A stretch of DNA of 64,000 nucleotides from Polynucleobacter meluiroseus (GCA_945881875.1 CAMCVH010000004.1:62001-126000); one strand, 5' to 3'; counted from the first letter of the stretch, positions 11,224 through 20,887 are shown. The notes: generated by a model not told the origin, from the sequence alone. Numbers and translations: made by a program.

Positions 11224-12980
11224 CTGCTGAGTGATACCTTTTGGGTTGAATCACTGAGGGGCATTGGCGTGTCTTTATTGACCATTTGCTTGATAGCGGC
11301 ATCTGGCAAGACACTCATTCCACGCAATGTGCCAGCAACAATATTTGAAAATGCTGGAGCCGCAACTATGCCGCCGTAGTAACCACCGACTCTTGGCTCA
11401 TCAACCATGACCGCAACTACGATTCGAGGTGCACTCATAGGTGCTAGACCAACAAAGAAGCCGCGATACTTATCAGTTGCATAACCCTTACCTTCTACTT
11501 TGTGAGATGTTCCAGTTTTTCCACCAACGCGATAGCCAAGAGTTTGGGCATTCAGTGCAGTGCCACCAGTTTGAGTAACTGTTTCAAGCATTTCTCTCAT
11601 TTGGATAGCTGTCTTAGCTGAAATGACTTGCGTACCTTTTGGTCTCACATCACTCTTGTACATAGTTGCAGGCACTAGCTCACCATCTCTTGCAAAGATC
11701 GTATAAGCCCTAGCTATCTGAAATAAGGATGCTGATAAACCGTAACCATATGACATGGTTGCTTGATCAATAGGTACCCAATTTTTGTGTGGTCGTAAAC
11801 GTCCGGCTACTGCACCAGGAAATCCAATCGTTGGGGCCTGTCCTAAACCTACAGCTTGGAACATCTCCCACATATCCTGCGCAGTTAATTGCATAGCAAT
11901 TTTGGCGGTTCCAATATTGCTAGATTTTTGAATAATTTCTGCAACGCTAAGATTGTCATAGGTCTTTGTATCTGTAATTGCTTTTTTGCCAATGACTACT
12001 TGCTTGCCAATTTGCATTTGAGTATTTGGTTGTATTAAACCCTTTTCAAGCGCAATAGCTACTGAAAAAGGTTTTACTGTTGAGCCAGGCTCAAAGGTAT
12101 CAGTGAGCACACGATTTCTTAATTTTTCACCAGTCAAGCCAACTCGGGTGTTGGGGTTGTATGTTGGCCAATTAGCTAAAGCTAAAACTTCACCTGTCTG
12201 AACATCTAGAACAACGACTCCCGCTGCTTTTGCGTGATGCTTTTCTACGATGGCCTTAATTTCGTTGAATGCTAAATATTGAACTTTGCTATCAATGGAT
12301 AATTGCAGATCTGCGCCATCTTTTGGAGGCTGGATGATTCCTAAACCTTCAACATAACGTCCTAACCGATCTTGAACAACTTTACGACGCCCTGGTTGAC
12401 CAGCTAAATCTTTTTCTCTAGCCAACTCCATACCTTCTTGACCGCGATCCTCAACGTTAGTAAACCCAACAACATGGGCCATCGCCTCACCCTCAGGATA
12501 GAGACGCTTATATTCACTATTTTGAGCAATACCTGGAATACCTAAATCTTTTATTTTCTTTGCCACTTCTAAATCAACTTGTCGCTTAAGAAACACTTGA
12601 TTCTTTTCAGATGCTAATTTTTTTCTAATATCTGCTTCACTCACCTCAAGTAAGCGTGCTAATTCTGCGATCTTATTTTTATCAATATTTTCTGGGATAA
12701 CATCAGGAAAGGCGATTATGGATTTAGCTAATAAGCTTGTTGCCAACACCTCACCGTTTCGGTCAAGGATTTTCCCCCTACTTGCAGGCATCTCAATTGT
12801 GCGCAAAGTAGCTTTATTTCCTTTTTCTTCGTAAAAAGAATTATCAAAACCCTGAACCCAGACAGCTCTTAAAACAAGCGCAATAAAACCAATAAAAATT
12901 AAAAATAAAACCAGTCTTGATCTCCACATTGGTAGGCGCAAGACTAGGTTAGGTGTCGATGAGTAAGATATGCGAGACAT
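11220..12980 (-). CDS. ftsI: Septal peptidoglycan transpeptidase FtsI (PBP3)
   Basis: Class B penicillin-binding protein that cross-links septal peptidoglycan next to FtsW. One N-terminal membrane anchor (about residues 21-42), the pedestal motif RGKILDRNGEVLA (68-80), then the transpeptidase triad: S300-T-V-K303 in EPGSTVKPF, SSN at 353-355 and KTG at 488-490. The 586 residues are the usual length. The start overlaps the ftsL stop by one base. Confidence 0.97.
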   Translation of the reverse strand: MSRISYSSTPNLVLRLPMWRSRLVLFLIFIGFIALVLRAVWVQGFDNSFYEEKGNKATLRTIEMPASRGKILDRNGEVLATSLLAKSIIAFPDVIPENIDKNKIAELARLLEVSEADIRKKLASEKNQVFLKRQVDLEVAKKIKDLGIPGIAQNSEYKRLYPEGEAMAHVVGFTNVEDRGQEGMELAREKDLAGQPGRRKVVQDRLGRYVEGLGIIQPPKDGADLQLSIDSKVQYLAFNEIKAIVEKHHAKAAGVVVLDVQTGEVLALANWPTYNPNTRVGLTGEKLRNRVLTDTFEPGSTVKPFSVAIALEKGLIQPNTQMQIGKQVVIGKKAITDTKTYDNLSVAEIIQKSSNIGTAKIAMQLTAQDMWEMFQAVGLGQAPTIGFPGAVAGRLRPHKNWVPIDQATMSYGYGLSASLFQIARAYTIFARDGELVPATMYKSDVRPKGTQVISAKTAIQMREMLETVTQTGGTALNAQTLGYRVGGKTGTSHKVEGKGYATDKYRGFFVGLAPMSAPRIVVAVMVDEPRVGGYYGGIVAAPAFSNIVAGTLRGMSVLPDAAIKQMVNKDTPMPLSDSTQKVSLSR

Positions 12981-13243
12981 TAATCAACCACCACATATTG
13001 AGTTCGTCCGGGATTAATGGGCTGCATCTGTAATTGCTTACGTGCAATATCCGTAATTCGGGATGACTTAGATAAATTTCGTTGCTCATACTCCAGTCTT
13101 AACCATTCTTGATTAAGACGGCGCTCTTCTGTTTGAGCTCTTTCTAGGGCTACATAAAGTGATCGAGTTTTTTGCTGAGCAGCGACTAAAGATAATGCAC
13201 ACAACATCAAGATGATCAATAGAATGATTGTTGAGCGATTCAT
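12980..13243 (-). CDS. ftsL: Cell division protein FtsL
   Basis: Small bitopic divisome protein of 87 residues: one membrane segment at about 4-22 followed by a periplasmic helix with coiled-coil character (ALERAQTEERRLNQEWLRLEYEQRNL) and the typical ending QLQMQPINPGRTQYV. It would form the FtsQLB complex that activates FtsWI. Identified by position between rsmH and ftsI, by topology and by the ERAQTEERRLNQEWLRL pattern. The start overlaps the rsmH stop as ATGA. Confidence 0.93.
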   Translation of the reverse strand: MNRSTIILLIILMLCALSLVAAQQKTRSLYVALERAQTEERRLNQEWLRLEYEQRNLSKSSRITDIARKQLQMQPINPGRTQYVVVD

Positions 13244-14199
13244 AATTGTCGACCGCCATTCTGACTTTTTATTTTTCGCATAACGCGCAAGATTGCCGAA
13301 CGTGACCTTGGGTTTTCTTTGATTTCTTCTGCGCTAGGTTTTATTCTTGCTAATAACTCTGCAAATGGTTTTGGCATTTGTTCTTGAGTTAAAGGTAAAC
13401 CCCTTGGCACTTCAATATGCGCCAAGCCCTGCATAAATTGTTTAACAATTCGATCTTCCAAAGAATGAAAGCTTATAACGGCCAAAAGGCCGCTTGGCTT
13501 CAGGCAAGTGAATGCTGCTCTCAATCCATTCTCCAAGTCGGTAAGTTCTTGGTTGATATAAATCCGTATAGCTTGAAAGGTGCGCGTTGCCGGATCTTGG
13601 CCCGCCTCGCGGGTGCGGACGACACTAGCCACGAGCGTCGCGAGCTCTCTTGTACGAGTGAGGGACTCGCCTTGCTCTCGGCGAGTAATAATCGCCTTTG
13701 CAATCTGTAAAGCAAACCGTTCTTCCCCATACTCTTTAATGACCCTCGCTATTTCGTTTTGTTCTGCATTTGCAAGCCATTCAGCCGCACTCATGCCCCG
13801 CGTTGTATCCATCCGCATATCTAGTGGTCCATCCTGACGGAATGAAAATCCACGATCTGGATCGTCGACCTGCGGAGAGCTGATCCCCAAGTCCAATAAA
13901 ATACCGTCGACTGTTTCGATCTCGATGTGCTCTTCCATCAAAGCAAAACTGTCGTGAATAATTTGAAATCTGGAATCGTGAATTTTTTTGGATTCCGCAA
14001 TCGCTTGTAAATCTTTGTCGAATGCTATCAATTGAGATTGGAGATTGAGCTTTGACAATATCAAGCGACTGTGGCCGCCTCGACCAAAAGTTCCATCGAT
14101 AATTTTTTTTGTAGAACTGGCTATCTCTGTTTGATCTGAACACCCTAATACAGAGGTCACTGCCTCGGCCAGTAAAACTGGGCGATGGGTGAATGTCAT
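13240..14199 (-). CDS. rsmH: 16S rRNA (cytosine1402-N4)-methyltransferase
   Basis: Methylates N4 of C1402 in the 16S rRNA P site. Seen: HRPVLLAEAV at the N-terminus, the SAM-binding IDGTFGRGGHS near 34-44, DGILLDLGISSPQVDDPDRGFSF and VISFHSLEDRIVKQFM. The 319 residues are the usual length. It lies 12 bases downstream of mraZ and is the second gene of the dcw operon, as in most bacteria. The 3' half is noticeably richer in GC than its neighbours, which reflects conserved residues rather than transfer. Confidence 0.97.
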   Translation of the reverse strand: MTFTHRPVLLAEAVTSVLGCSDQTEIASSTKKIIDGTFGRGGHSRLILSKLNLQSQLIAFDKDLQAIAESKKIHDSRFQIIHDSFALMEEHIEIETVDGILLDLGISSPQVDDPDRGFSFRQDGPLDMRMDTTRGMSAAEWLANAEQNEIARVIKEYGEERFALQIAKAIITRREQGESLTRTRELATLVASVVRTREAGQDPATRTFQAIRIYINQELTDLENGLRAAFTCLKPSGLLAVISFHSLEDRIVKQFMQGLAHIEVPRGLPLTQEQMPKPFAELLARIKPSAEEIKENPRSRSAILRVMRKIKSQNGGRQL

Positions 14200-14211
14200 G
14201 GCTGACCCACA

Positions 14212-14640
14212 TCAGAAAGTAAATTGCTTGAGAGCATCGGGCATGCCTTGTGCAATAGCTACCTGCTCTTTTTGTGCGTATATAGCTGCATCCCACAACT
14301 CAAAATGACTACCCATGCCTAAAAGCATGACATCACGCTCAACGCTGGCTGCTGCGCGCAACTCAGGACTCACTAAAATACGCCCCGAGCCATCCATTTC
14401 AACATCAAATGCGTTACCTAAAAATATTCTGCGCCACCAATGCGCATCCATAGGCAATTGCGCAATACGATTTCTAAATGCTTCCCACTCCGAGCGAGGA
14501 AATAAAAGAAGGCAACCATCAGGATGTTTTGTGAGCGTAACTCTGCCGTCACCCTGCAATTGCAGGGCGTCACGATGCCTTGAGGGAATCGACATGCGAC
14601 CCTTGGCATCGAGAGTTAATGCTGAAGCTCCTTGAAACAC
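14212..14640 (-). CDS. mraZ: Transcriptional regulator MraZ
   Basis: First gene of the dcw cluster, encoding an AbrB-fold DNA-binding repressor of its own operon. Two tandem MraZ domains are visible: N-terminal [17 protein letters not shown] near 10-26 and C-terminal [17 protein letters not shown] near 79-95. The 142 residues fit the family (E. coli has 152). The start is GTG at 14640, chosen because [15 protein letters not shown] aligns with the family N-terminus. The last MraZ box upstream doubles as its ribosome binding site (see the operator feature). Confidence 0.95.
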   Translation of the reverse strand: MFQGASALTLDAKGRMSIPSRHRDALQLQGDGRVTLTKHPDGCLLLFPRSEWEAFRNRIAQLPMDAHWWRRIFLGNAFDVEMDGSGRILVSPELRAAASVERDVMLLGMGSHFELWDAAIYAQKEQVAIAQGMPDALKQFTF

Positions 14641-14648
14641 GTAATTTT

Positions 14649-14673
14649 CCCCACTTTTTCACACTTTTCCCCA
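14649..14673 (-). promoter_or_regulatory. MraZ operator: three 5-bp boxes with 5-bp spacers
   Basis: Read on the minus strand: TGGGG (14673-14669), AAAAG, TGTGA (14663-14659), AAAAG, TGGGG (14653-14649). Escherichia coli MraZ binds TGGGN repeats separated by 5-nt spacers, so the 10-bp periodicity is exactly that architecture with a degenerate central box. The first box touches the -10 element and the third supplies the only Shine-Dalgarno-like sequence (GGGGA, 7 bases before the GTG). Bound MraZ should therefore block transcription start. Confidence 0.82.
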
Positions 14674-14701
14674 CTTTAGAGGATGACCTTCTACTGGTCA
14701 A
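14673..14701 (-). promoter_or_regulatory. Predicted sigma70 promoter of the dcw cluster (Pmra)
   Basis: On the minus strand TTGACC (14701-14696) is followed after exactly 17 bases by TAAAGT (14678-14673). Five of six and four of six bases match the sigma70 consensus. It lies 33 bases upstream of the mraZ GTG and its -10 box abuts the first MraZ box. It is the only good promoter I see for the tightly overlapping 14-kb cluster. Confidence 0.75.
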
Positions 14702-14834
14702 GTGTTTTGGGTACTTTTTTTACATTTTCTTTAGGAAGAACAAGTACTTAGGAAGATATGTTGATGGTGCTTTAAGCCTAAATTTCCAATAAAAACATAG
14801 TCATGGGAAGCATTCTTGAGAAGTTAGCTTAGGG

Positions 14835-15464
14835 TTATATCCGATAAGCCGTAAATGTCATAGCTTTAGCCATCATTTTCATCATTGATTGAATTGCTTG
14901 AGGTAACTTGACGCCACCCTCTCTTATCGCCATTTTTCCATGTTCAATCTCATCAGCTCGCATTTGCGCAACTATGGCTCTTGAAATAATGTCATTAGAA
15001 GGTAAATCATTTAGATGTTCATCCAAATGATGCTCCACTTGCTTCTCTGTTTCTGCAACAAAGCCTAAACTGACTTTGTCACCGGCCAAACCCGCAACCG
15101 AGCCCAACAAAAAAGATCCGGCATACCAAAGTGGATTTAATAAACTTGGCTGAGAATCTAACTGCGCCAATCGGCGCTCACACCAAGCTAAGTGGTCTTC
15201 CTCTTCAATTGCTGCATGCGTTAATTTTTCTTTCAGAGCATCACTTTTAGCGTGTAGTTTTTGAGATTGATACAAAGCTTGCGCGCATACCTCACCCACA
15301 TGATTGATTCGCATTAAACCTGCTGAATGCTTCTTTTCATCAACCGATAACTCTAATTTAAAAGCCTCTAATGGCTCTGGCATCGGTCGTCTCATTGGTG
15401 TTACCCCAACAATCGAACGCAAGACCTTATCAAACTCGACAATCAAATCGTCTATAGAATTCAT
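14835..15464 (-). CDS. coq7: Demethoxyubiquinone hydroxylase Coq7
   Basis: Di-iron carboxylate enzyme that adds the C6 hydroxyl in ubiquinone synthesis, peripherally on the inner membrane. Two EXXH motifs of the ferritin-like fold are seen: EEEDH in the middle and DEIEH near residue 171, with [15 protein letters not shown] before them. The 209 residues agree with the betaproteobacterial Coq7/UbiF-replacing family. It starts 3 bases after the bioB stop, so it is probably cotranscribed with bioB. The other ubiquinone hydroxylase of this window is at 31286-32491. Confidence 0.95.
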   Translation of the reverse strand: MNSIDDLIVEFDKVLRSIVGVTPMRRPMPEPLEAFKLELSVDEKKHSAGLMRINHVGEVCAQALYQSQKLHAKSDALKEKLTHAAIEEEDHLAWCERRLAQLDSQPSLLNPLWYAGSFLLGSVAGLAGDKVSLGFVAETEKQVEHHLDEHLNDLPSNDIISRAIVAQMRADEIEHGKMAIREGGVKLPQAIQSMMKMMAKAMTFTAYRI

Positions 15465-15467
15465 TTT

Positions 15468-16424
15468 TTAAACAAGTACCTCGGCTCTAGAAGCTGCTTT
15501 AGTTTTTAATCCTAAATCAGCAAGTAATTCACGATCAGCATCCGCTTCTGGATTGTTGGTTGTGAGTAACTTATCACCGTAGAAAATTGAATTTGCGCCA
15601 GCCATGAAGCACATTGCTTGTATAGCACGCCCCAATTCTTGACGACCTGCAGATAGGCGCACGCGAGCTGTTGGCATCGTGATGCGAGCAATAGCAATCG
15701 TACGGACAAACTCCAATGGATCGACCCCTTTTTGATCAGCAAGAGGTGTACCAGGAACAGGAACCAAATGGTTAATGGGAACTGATTCAGGATAAGGATC
15801 TAAATTGGCTAATTTGGCAATAAACGCTGCTCGTTGAGCACGCGTTTCACCCATTCCAATAATGCCACCACAACAAACAGACATGCCGGCACTACGAACA
15901 CTTTTAAGCGTATCTAAACGATCTTGATAGTCACGTGTTTTTATAACTGAAGCGTAAAAATCTTCGCTAGTATCTAAGTTGTGATTATAAAAATCTAAAC
16001 CAGCATCACCCAAAGCTTTTGCTTGTTCAGGTGCCAACATACCCAATGTTGCACATGTTTCTAAACCTAAATCTTTAACTCCCTTGATCATGGCAACAAC
16101 TTTTTCAATGTCGTGATCTTTAGGCTCTCGCCATGCTGCTCCCATACAAAAACGATTAGAACCTGCTTCTTTTGCAGCTCGAGCAGCCTCTAACACTTCT
16201 TCAACGTCTAACATTTTTGTAGCTTTTACATCTGTGTGATAACGAGCAGCTTGGGGGCAATAGCCGCAGTCTTCGGGGCAACCACCTGTTTTAATAGACA
16301 ATAAGGTTGCCAACTCAATATCACCTTCAGGAAAATTTTCACGATGAGTGGTCGCAGCTCGAGCCATTAACTCATTCATCGGTAGTTCGTATAGTTCAAG
16401 TACTTGAGCAACAGTAGTAGACAT
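15468..16424 (-). CDS. bioB: Biotin synthase
   Basis: Radical SAM enzyme inserting sulfur into dethiobiotin. The [4Fe-4S] motif C49-x3-C53-x2-C56 lies in [20 protein letters not shown] and [11 protein letters not shown] follow. The ATG at 16424 ([15 protein letters not shown], 318 residues) fits the family. The frame stays open to 16499, but the extra 25 residues look like leader sequence and would overlap the divergent gene. It faces the bug-bioA-bioF-bioD cluster across a 66-bp gap, so the whole biotin ring-assembly pathway is here. Confidence 0.96.
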   Translation of the reverse strand: MSTTVAQVLELYELPMNELMARAATTHRENFPEGDIELATLLSIKTGGCPEDCGYCPQAARYHTDVKATKMLDVEEVLEAARAAKEAGSNRFCMGAAWREPKDHDIEKVVAMIKGVKDLGLETCATLGMLAPEQAKALGDAGLDFYNHNLDTSEDFYASVIKTRDYQDRLDTLKSVRSAGMSVCCGGIIGMGETRAQRAAFIAKLANLDPYPESVPINHLVPVPGTPLADQKGVDPLEFVRTIAIARITMPTARVRLSAGRQELGRAIQAMCFMAGANSIFYGDKLLTTNNPEADADRELLADLGLKTKAASRAEVLV

Positions 16425-16490
16425 AGGATTTTTAAGGAATTCTGAGTAATAATTATGAATGATACAGGGCGAAGTGTTCAAATAAGGCTT

Positions 16491-17471
16491 ATGCGTCACA
16501 TCCTAACTTTTGTTTCATTACTAATCCTGACCCAACCTGCTATGGCTGCAAGTTCTTGGCCTAAGCAAAATAATCAGCCAATTAGGATCATTGTTACTTT
16601 CACACCAGGTGGGGCACCCGATATTCTGGCGAGGGTCTTAGCTGAATATTGGCAAAAAGATCATAATATTCAGGTAATTGTAGAAAATAAACCAGGTGCA
16701 GGCGGTAATATTGGAACAGAACTTGTGGCTAAATCTACACCAAACGGTCACACACTTCTTATAGGTACAGTTGGCACACTAACCATCAATCCCTATTTGT
16801 ATAAGAACCTCTCTTATGATGCTCAAAGAGATTTAGAGCCCATAACTTTTTTAGCTAGCACCCCCAATGTTTTAGTTTTAAATAAAGATGTGCCTGCTCA
16901 TGATGCTCAGTCACTTGTTGCATTGGCAAAATCAAACCCATACAACATGAGTTACTCCTCATCGGGTATTGGTACTTCAATACATTTATCGGGTGAGCTA
17001 TTTCAACAATTGACTCATACTCAAATTAAGCACATCCCCTACAAAGGTCGAGCTCAAGCAATGCCGGATTTACTGAGTGGCAGAGTTCAAATTAGCTTTG
17101 ATAACCTGAGCTCGGTTTTACCTTTTATTAAATCGGGGGAGTTAAAAGCAATTGGGGTCACTAGCTCTCAAAGATCAGCTTATGCGCCTGAGATTCCAAC
17201 GTTGAGCGAATCAGGTGTGTCGACTCTACAAAATTTTCAAGTGACTTCATGGTTTTCATTAATGGGTCCTGCAGGTATGAAAAAAGAAGATGTGCAAAAA
17301 ATCGCAATGGAAACTAAGAGAATTTTGTCTTTGCCTGAAGTTAAGCAAAGATTATCTGCCATGGCGCTAGAGCCAAACCCTCATGGTCCGGAAGCTCTAA
17401 AGCGTTTGATTCAGTCAGATTCAAAACGTTGGTCAAAATTAATTGAAGAAACAGGTATCAACGCAGAATGA
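16491..17471 (+). CDS. Bug/TctC-family tripartite tricarboxylate solute-binding protein
   Basis: Periplasmic binding protein of the TTT (Bug) family, 326 residues. Signal peptide at 1-19 ([16 protein letters not shown]). Family motifs: [58 protein letters not shown] and [28 protein letters not shown] at 16491 is preferred because AAGG lies 3 bases before it and the signal peptide follows; ATG at 16455 would add 12 residues. The stop overlaps the bioA start by four bases. No TctA/TctB membrane partner is nearby. The ligand is unknown; family members bind small carboxylates such as citrate, nicotinate or adipate. Confidence 0.88.
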   Translation: MRHILTFVSLLILTQPAMAASSWPKQNNQPIRIIVTFTPGGAPDILARVLAEYWQKDHNIQVIVENKPGAGGNIGTELVAKSTPNGHTLLIGTVGTLTINPYLYKNLSYDAQRDLEPITFLASTPNVLVLNKDVPAHDAQSLVALAKSNPYNMSYSSSGIGTSIHLSGELFQQLTHTQIKHIPYKGRAQAMPDLLSGRVQISFDNLSSVLPFIKSGELKAIGVTSSQRSAYAPEIPTLSESGVSTLQNFQVTSWFSLMGPAGMKKEDVQKIAMETKRILSLPEVKQRLSAMALEPNPHGPEALKRLIQSDSKRWSKLIEETGINAE

Positions 17472-18829
17472 ATACCAATAAACCAACTTTACTATCTGAC
17501 CAATGGGTTGAGCGAAGCTTAAAAGCAGTATGGCACCCTTGCACTCAGATGAAACATCATGAGCGATTTCCACTCATTGCCTTATCTCATGCAAAAGGAA
17601 GTTGGCTCTATGATCAAGACGGGCATCGATATTTAGATGCCATAAGTTCATGGTGGGTGAATTTATTTGGCCATGCCAATCCTTACATCAATGCGGCATT
17701 AAAAAAACAATTAGATCAACTAGAGCATGCAATGCTTGCTGGATTTACACATCCCCCAGTTGTAGAGCTCGCAGAAAAACTAAGCGCTCTAACATCTAAT
17801 CATTTAGGTCATACATTTTTTGCATCAGACGGCGCCTCAGCTATTGAAATTGCTTTAAAGATGAGCTTTCATTATTGGCGAAACATGGGCTTATCAGATA
17901 AAAGAGAATTCATCTGTTTAAAAAATAGTTATCACGGTGAAACTCTTGGCGCCCTAGCAGTGACTGATGTCGCCCTCTTCAAAGATGCGTATGGGCCTCT
18001 TACTCGTCATGCTCATATCGTGGAGAGCCCGGACTCTAGAAATGCAAACAAAGGTGAAACAGCCGTTGATGCTGCCACTCGCGCACTCAAAGATTTAGAA
18101 AAAACATTGCAAAAGAATCAAGGCAAAATTGCTGCTCTTATTCTGGAGCCACTAGTACAGTGCGCTGCAGGCATGGCTATGCATGATCGGAGTTACCTAG
18201 TTGGCGCGCGACAGTTGTGTGATCAGTATCAAGTACATTTAATAGCTGATGAAATAGCAGTGGGCTGTGGGCGTACCGGTACATTTTTTGCTGTTGAACA
18301 AGCTGGGGAGTCTGGTATCTGGCCTGATTTTTTAGCCCTCTCAAAAGGTATCAGCGGAGGTTATTTACCGCTATCGCTTGTAATGACAACAGAAAAAATC
18401 TATCAAGCTTTTTATGATGAAGATGTTAGCCGGGGCTTTTTGCATTCTCACTCCTATACAGGCAACCCCTTGGCTTGTACAGCTGCATTAGCAACTTTAG
18501 ATATTTTTGCCAATGACCACGTAATTGAAAAAAATAAAGTCCTAGCAAATGCCATGACGGAGTCATTTACATGGGCAAAAAATGATTCAAACATTGAACA
18601 TTTCCGCCAAAAAGGCATGATTTTGGCATTTGATATTAAAGAGAGCGTTACGAGCAAGTTATTTGCTAAAGAATTTTTCAAAGAAGCTTTATCAAAAGAA
18701 ATTTTGGTACGCCCTATTGGTCGGACCATTTACATCATGCCGCCTTACACATTAAGCATGGATGAGTTGGATATTCTTTCAGATGGCATTGAGAAGACCT
18801 TACACCTTGTTTTACAAAACAAGGACTAG
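17468..18829 (+). CDS. bioA: Adenosylmethionine--8-amino-7-oxononanoate aminotransferase
   Basis: PLP-dependent class III aminotransferase making 7,8-diaminopelargonate. Seen: WHPCTQMKHHE near residue 20, DAISSWWVNLFGHANP, SDGASAIEIALKM, LIADEIAVGCGRTG and the PLP lysine in ALSKGISGGYLP. Length 453. The ATG overlaps the stop of the preceding binding-protein gene (ATGA), which is unusual for bioA and implies coupled expression of the two. Confidence 0.95.
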   Translation: MNTNKPTLLSDQWVERSLKAVWHPCTQMKHHERFPLIALSHAKGSWLYDQDGHRYLDAISSWWVNLFGHANPYINAALKKQLDQLEHAMLAGFTHPPVVELAEKLSALTSNHLGHTFFASDGASAIEIALKMSFHYWRNMGLSDKREFICLKNSYHGETLGALAVTDVALFKDAYGPLTRHAHIVESPDSRNANKGETAVDAATRALKDLEKTLQKNQGKIAALILEPLVQCAAGMAMHDRSYLVGARQLCDQYQVHLIADEIAVGCGRTGTFFAVEQAGESGIWPDFLALSKGISGGYLPLSLVMTTEKIYQAFYDEDVSRGFLHSHSYTGNPLACTAALATLDIFANDHVIEKNKVLANAMTESFTWAKNDSNIEHFRQKGMILAFDIKESVTSKLFAKEFFKEALSKEILVRPIGRTIYIMPPYTLSMDELDILSDGIEKTLHLVLQNKD

Positions 18830-18838
18830 AATTTAGTC
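18827..18838 (+). promoter_or_regulatory. Candidate leaderless promoter -10 for bioF
   Basis: TAGAAT (18827-18832) begins on the bioA stop codon and is followed by exactly six bases, then the bioF ATG. The only Shine-Dalgarno-like sequence (AAGGA, 18821-18825) is 13 bases from the ATG, too far to work well. The geometry matches the TANNNT-N6-ATG pattern seen at six other genes here. No -35 box is evident. Confidence 0.4.
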
Positions 18839-20068
18839 ATGAGCAACTCATATACTCAACATTACGCACAACTTTTAGATAACTTAGAGAAAAAATCTCT
18901 TCGTAGAAAACTTAAAGTTAGCGAAAGTGCCAGCGCTCCATTAATGAAGATTGATGACCGCACCATGCTCACTTTTTGCAGCAATGATTACTTGGGTTTA
19001 GCCAATCATCCTAAAATTGCTCAAGCTATCGTAGATGGTGCCCAACGTTATGGGGCTGGTAGCGGCGCCTCTCACATGATTAGTGGTCACAATCAAGCGC
19101 ACGACGATCTAGAAAAAGCTCTTGCAAAAACGCAGAGCACTTTTATACCCAAGGTTAAAACATTATTCTTTGGCACTGGCTACATGGCCAACATGGCTGC
19201 TATCACTGCACTAAGTACATTACATGATGCTTCGGGCGAACTCATGCAGATGAGTATATTTTCTGAAGAACTCAATCATGCGTCTTTGATTGATGGTATT
19301 CGCTTAGCGAGCAAACAGAGTCAGGCCACCATCAAAATTTATCCGCATCAAGATATTGCGACACTTAGGAAAATGCTGGCGGAAGATTCAAACCCTTTTA
19401 AATTGATTGTTACCGATGCCGTATTCAGCATGGATGGCGATATTGCCCATGTTGATCAATTGTTAGATGCTGCAGAAGAATTCAACACTCTTTTAATGAT
19501 TGATGATGCTCATGGCTTTGGCGTTATAGGAGATCAAGGCTTGGGTGCTCTGAATTTGTTTAACTTAAAAGCAAGTGATCCACGCACTGCAAGGATCATT
19601 TATATGGGAACCTTAGGGAAAGCTGCGGGCTTAAGCGGTGCTTTTGTTGCCGGAGATACAGATCTGATTGAGTGGGTCATGCAAAAAGGTCGTGCTTACA
19701 TATACACCACAGCCAGTCCACCATTGATTGCACAAGGACTTCTTACAAGCCTCAAACTGATGAGTGATCCTACTCATCGATTGTCACTTGAAAAAAATAT
19801 TGCTTACTGGCATAGCCATCTTCAACTGAAGAAATGGCGCTTAATGCCATCACAGACGGCTATTCAACCGATCATCATTGGCACAAATGCAGACGCCCTT
19901 AAAGTAGCCCAACAACTTGATAAAAAAAACATTTGGGTTCCTGCGATTCGACCACCAACGGTAGCAGAGGGCACCGCACGCTTGCGTATTAGCTTCTCCG
20001 CAACACACACCACGGAACAAATCGGGCAACTAATCGAAGCACTCCATGAGATTGAATATGCCTTCTAA
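18839..20068 (+). CDS. bioF: 8-amino-7-oxononanoate synthase
   Basis: PLP enzyme of the alpha-oxoamine synthase family condensing pimeloyl thioester with alanine. Motifs: FCSNDYLGLANHPKI, GAGSGASHMISGHNQAH, ELNHASLIDGIR, IDDAHGFGVIG and the PLP lysine in GTLGKAAGLSGAF. The 409 residues are slightly longer than E. coli BioF (384), with a longer N-terminus and central loop. It follows bioA after 9 bases and overlaps bioD. Confidence 0.95.
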   Translation: MSNSYTQHYAQLLDNLEKKSLRRKLKVSESASAPLMKIDDRTMLTFCSNDYLGLANHPKIAQAIVDGAQRYGAGSGASHMISGHNQAHDDLEKALAKTQSTFIPKVKTLFFGTGYMANMAAITALSTLHDASGELMQMSIFSEELNHASLIDGIRLASKQSQATIKIYPHQDIATLRKMLAEDSNPFKLIVTDAVFSMDGDIAHVDQLLDAAEEFNTLLMIDDAHGFGVIGDQGLGALNLFNLKASDPRTARIIYMGTLGKAAGLSGAFVAGDTDLIEWVMQKGRAYIYTTASPPLIAQGLLTSLKLMSDPTHRLSLEKNIAYWHSHLQLKKWRLMPSQTAIQPIIIGTNADALKVAQQLDKKNIWVPAIRPPTVAEGTARLRISFSATHTTEQIGQLIEALHEIEYAF

Positions 20069-20771
20069 TCAAAATATTGGGTTCTTTGTCACAGGTACAG
20101 ATACTGAAGTTGGTAAAACTATAGTATCAGGTGCACTTCTTTTACTTTTGCAGAAAAAATATTCTCAGGTTATCGGCTATAAACCGGTTGTGGCTGGAGT
20201 CACCATAATTGACGGTCAACTTCAAAATGAAGATCTAGTCACGCTCACGCGTGCATCAAACCACCCTGCAGCAAAAGATATTACAAACATCTGTCCTTAT
20301 GTTTTAGAAGTTCCATCAGCGCCTCATCTAGTGGCAGACAAAAATCAAATTGAACTTGATTACACCAAGATGCTCAATGGTTTTAGAAATCTTGAAAAGC
20401 AAACAGATGCGATCATTGTTGAGGGTGTGGGCGGTTTTAGAGTTCCTTTTCATCAGAATAAAGATAGCGCTGACTTTGCCAAAGACATTGGCTTACCAGT
20501 TATTCTTGTTGTTGGAATGCGCCTGGGTTGTATCAATCATGCTCTTTTAACTATCGAATCAGTTTTAAATAGAGGTTTGATATTGGCCGGCTGGGTTGCC
20601 AATACGATTGGGCCGATGAACTTAATTGATGAAAATATCCAATCCTTACGTCAACTCATCAAAGCGCCATTACTTGGCACGATCCCACACCTAAATCCAG
20701 AATTAGCATCAACGCCATACACCCTAAAAGCACTTGAGACTGTAGCCAACTATATTCATTTGCCTGAATAA
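20058..20771 (+). CDS. bioD: Dethiobiotin synthetase
   Basis: ATP-dependent carboxylase closing the ureido ring of dethiobiotin. P-loop GTDTEVGKTIVSGAL near residues 13-27; KPVVAGV, VEGVGGFRVPF and VGMRLGCINHALLT are typical. The start is taken as ATG 20058 (MPSNQNIGFFVTG), overlapping bioF by 11 bases; an in-frame ATG at 20046 would add four residues. Length 237. It completes bioA-bioF-bioD; no pimeloyl-supply gene (bioC, bioH, bioW) is in the window. Confidence 0.93.
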   Translation: MPSNQNIGFFVTGTDTEVGKTIVSGALLLLLQKKYSQVIGYKPVVAGVTIIDGQLQNEDLVTLTRASNHPAAKDITNICPYVLEVPSAPHLVADKNQIELDYTKMLNGFRNLEKQTDAIIVEGVGGFRVPFHQNKDSADFAKDIGLPVILVVGMRLGCINHALLTIESVLNRGLILAGWVANTIGPMNLIDENIQSLRQLIKAPLLGTIPHLNPELASTPYTLKALETVANYIHLPE

Positions 20772-20887
20772 ATTTTTAATTGTTTTAAATTACTGTTAAA
20801 TACTGCAAAAACTAAGGTGATTGCCTAGGAATGAGCACATAAGGCCCAGAAACGATATGATTGGGTTAAGTGATTGAAAGTAAAACT

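Noticed and set aside
13560-13700. GC-rich patch in rsmH as a sign of horizontal transfer
   Set aside because: It coincides with conserved arginine- and alanine-rich codons in an intact essential gene within an unbroken operon.
13781-14296. Open frame of 171 codons on the minus strand across the mraZ-rsmH junction
   Set aside because: Out of frame with both confident genes, which cover the same bases.
16425-16490. BirA-type operator between bioB and the bug-bioA genes
   Set aside because: No long inverted repeat resembling TTGTAAACC-N15-GGTTTACAA; only AT-rich sequence with no clear dyad.
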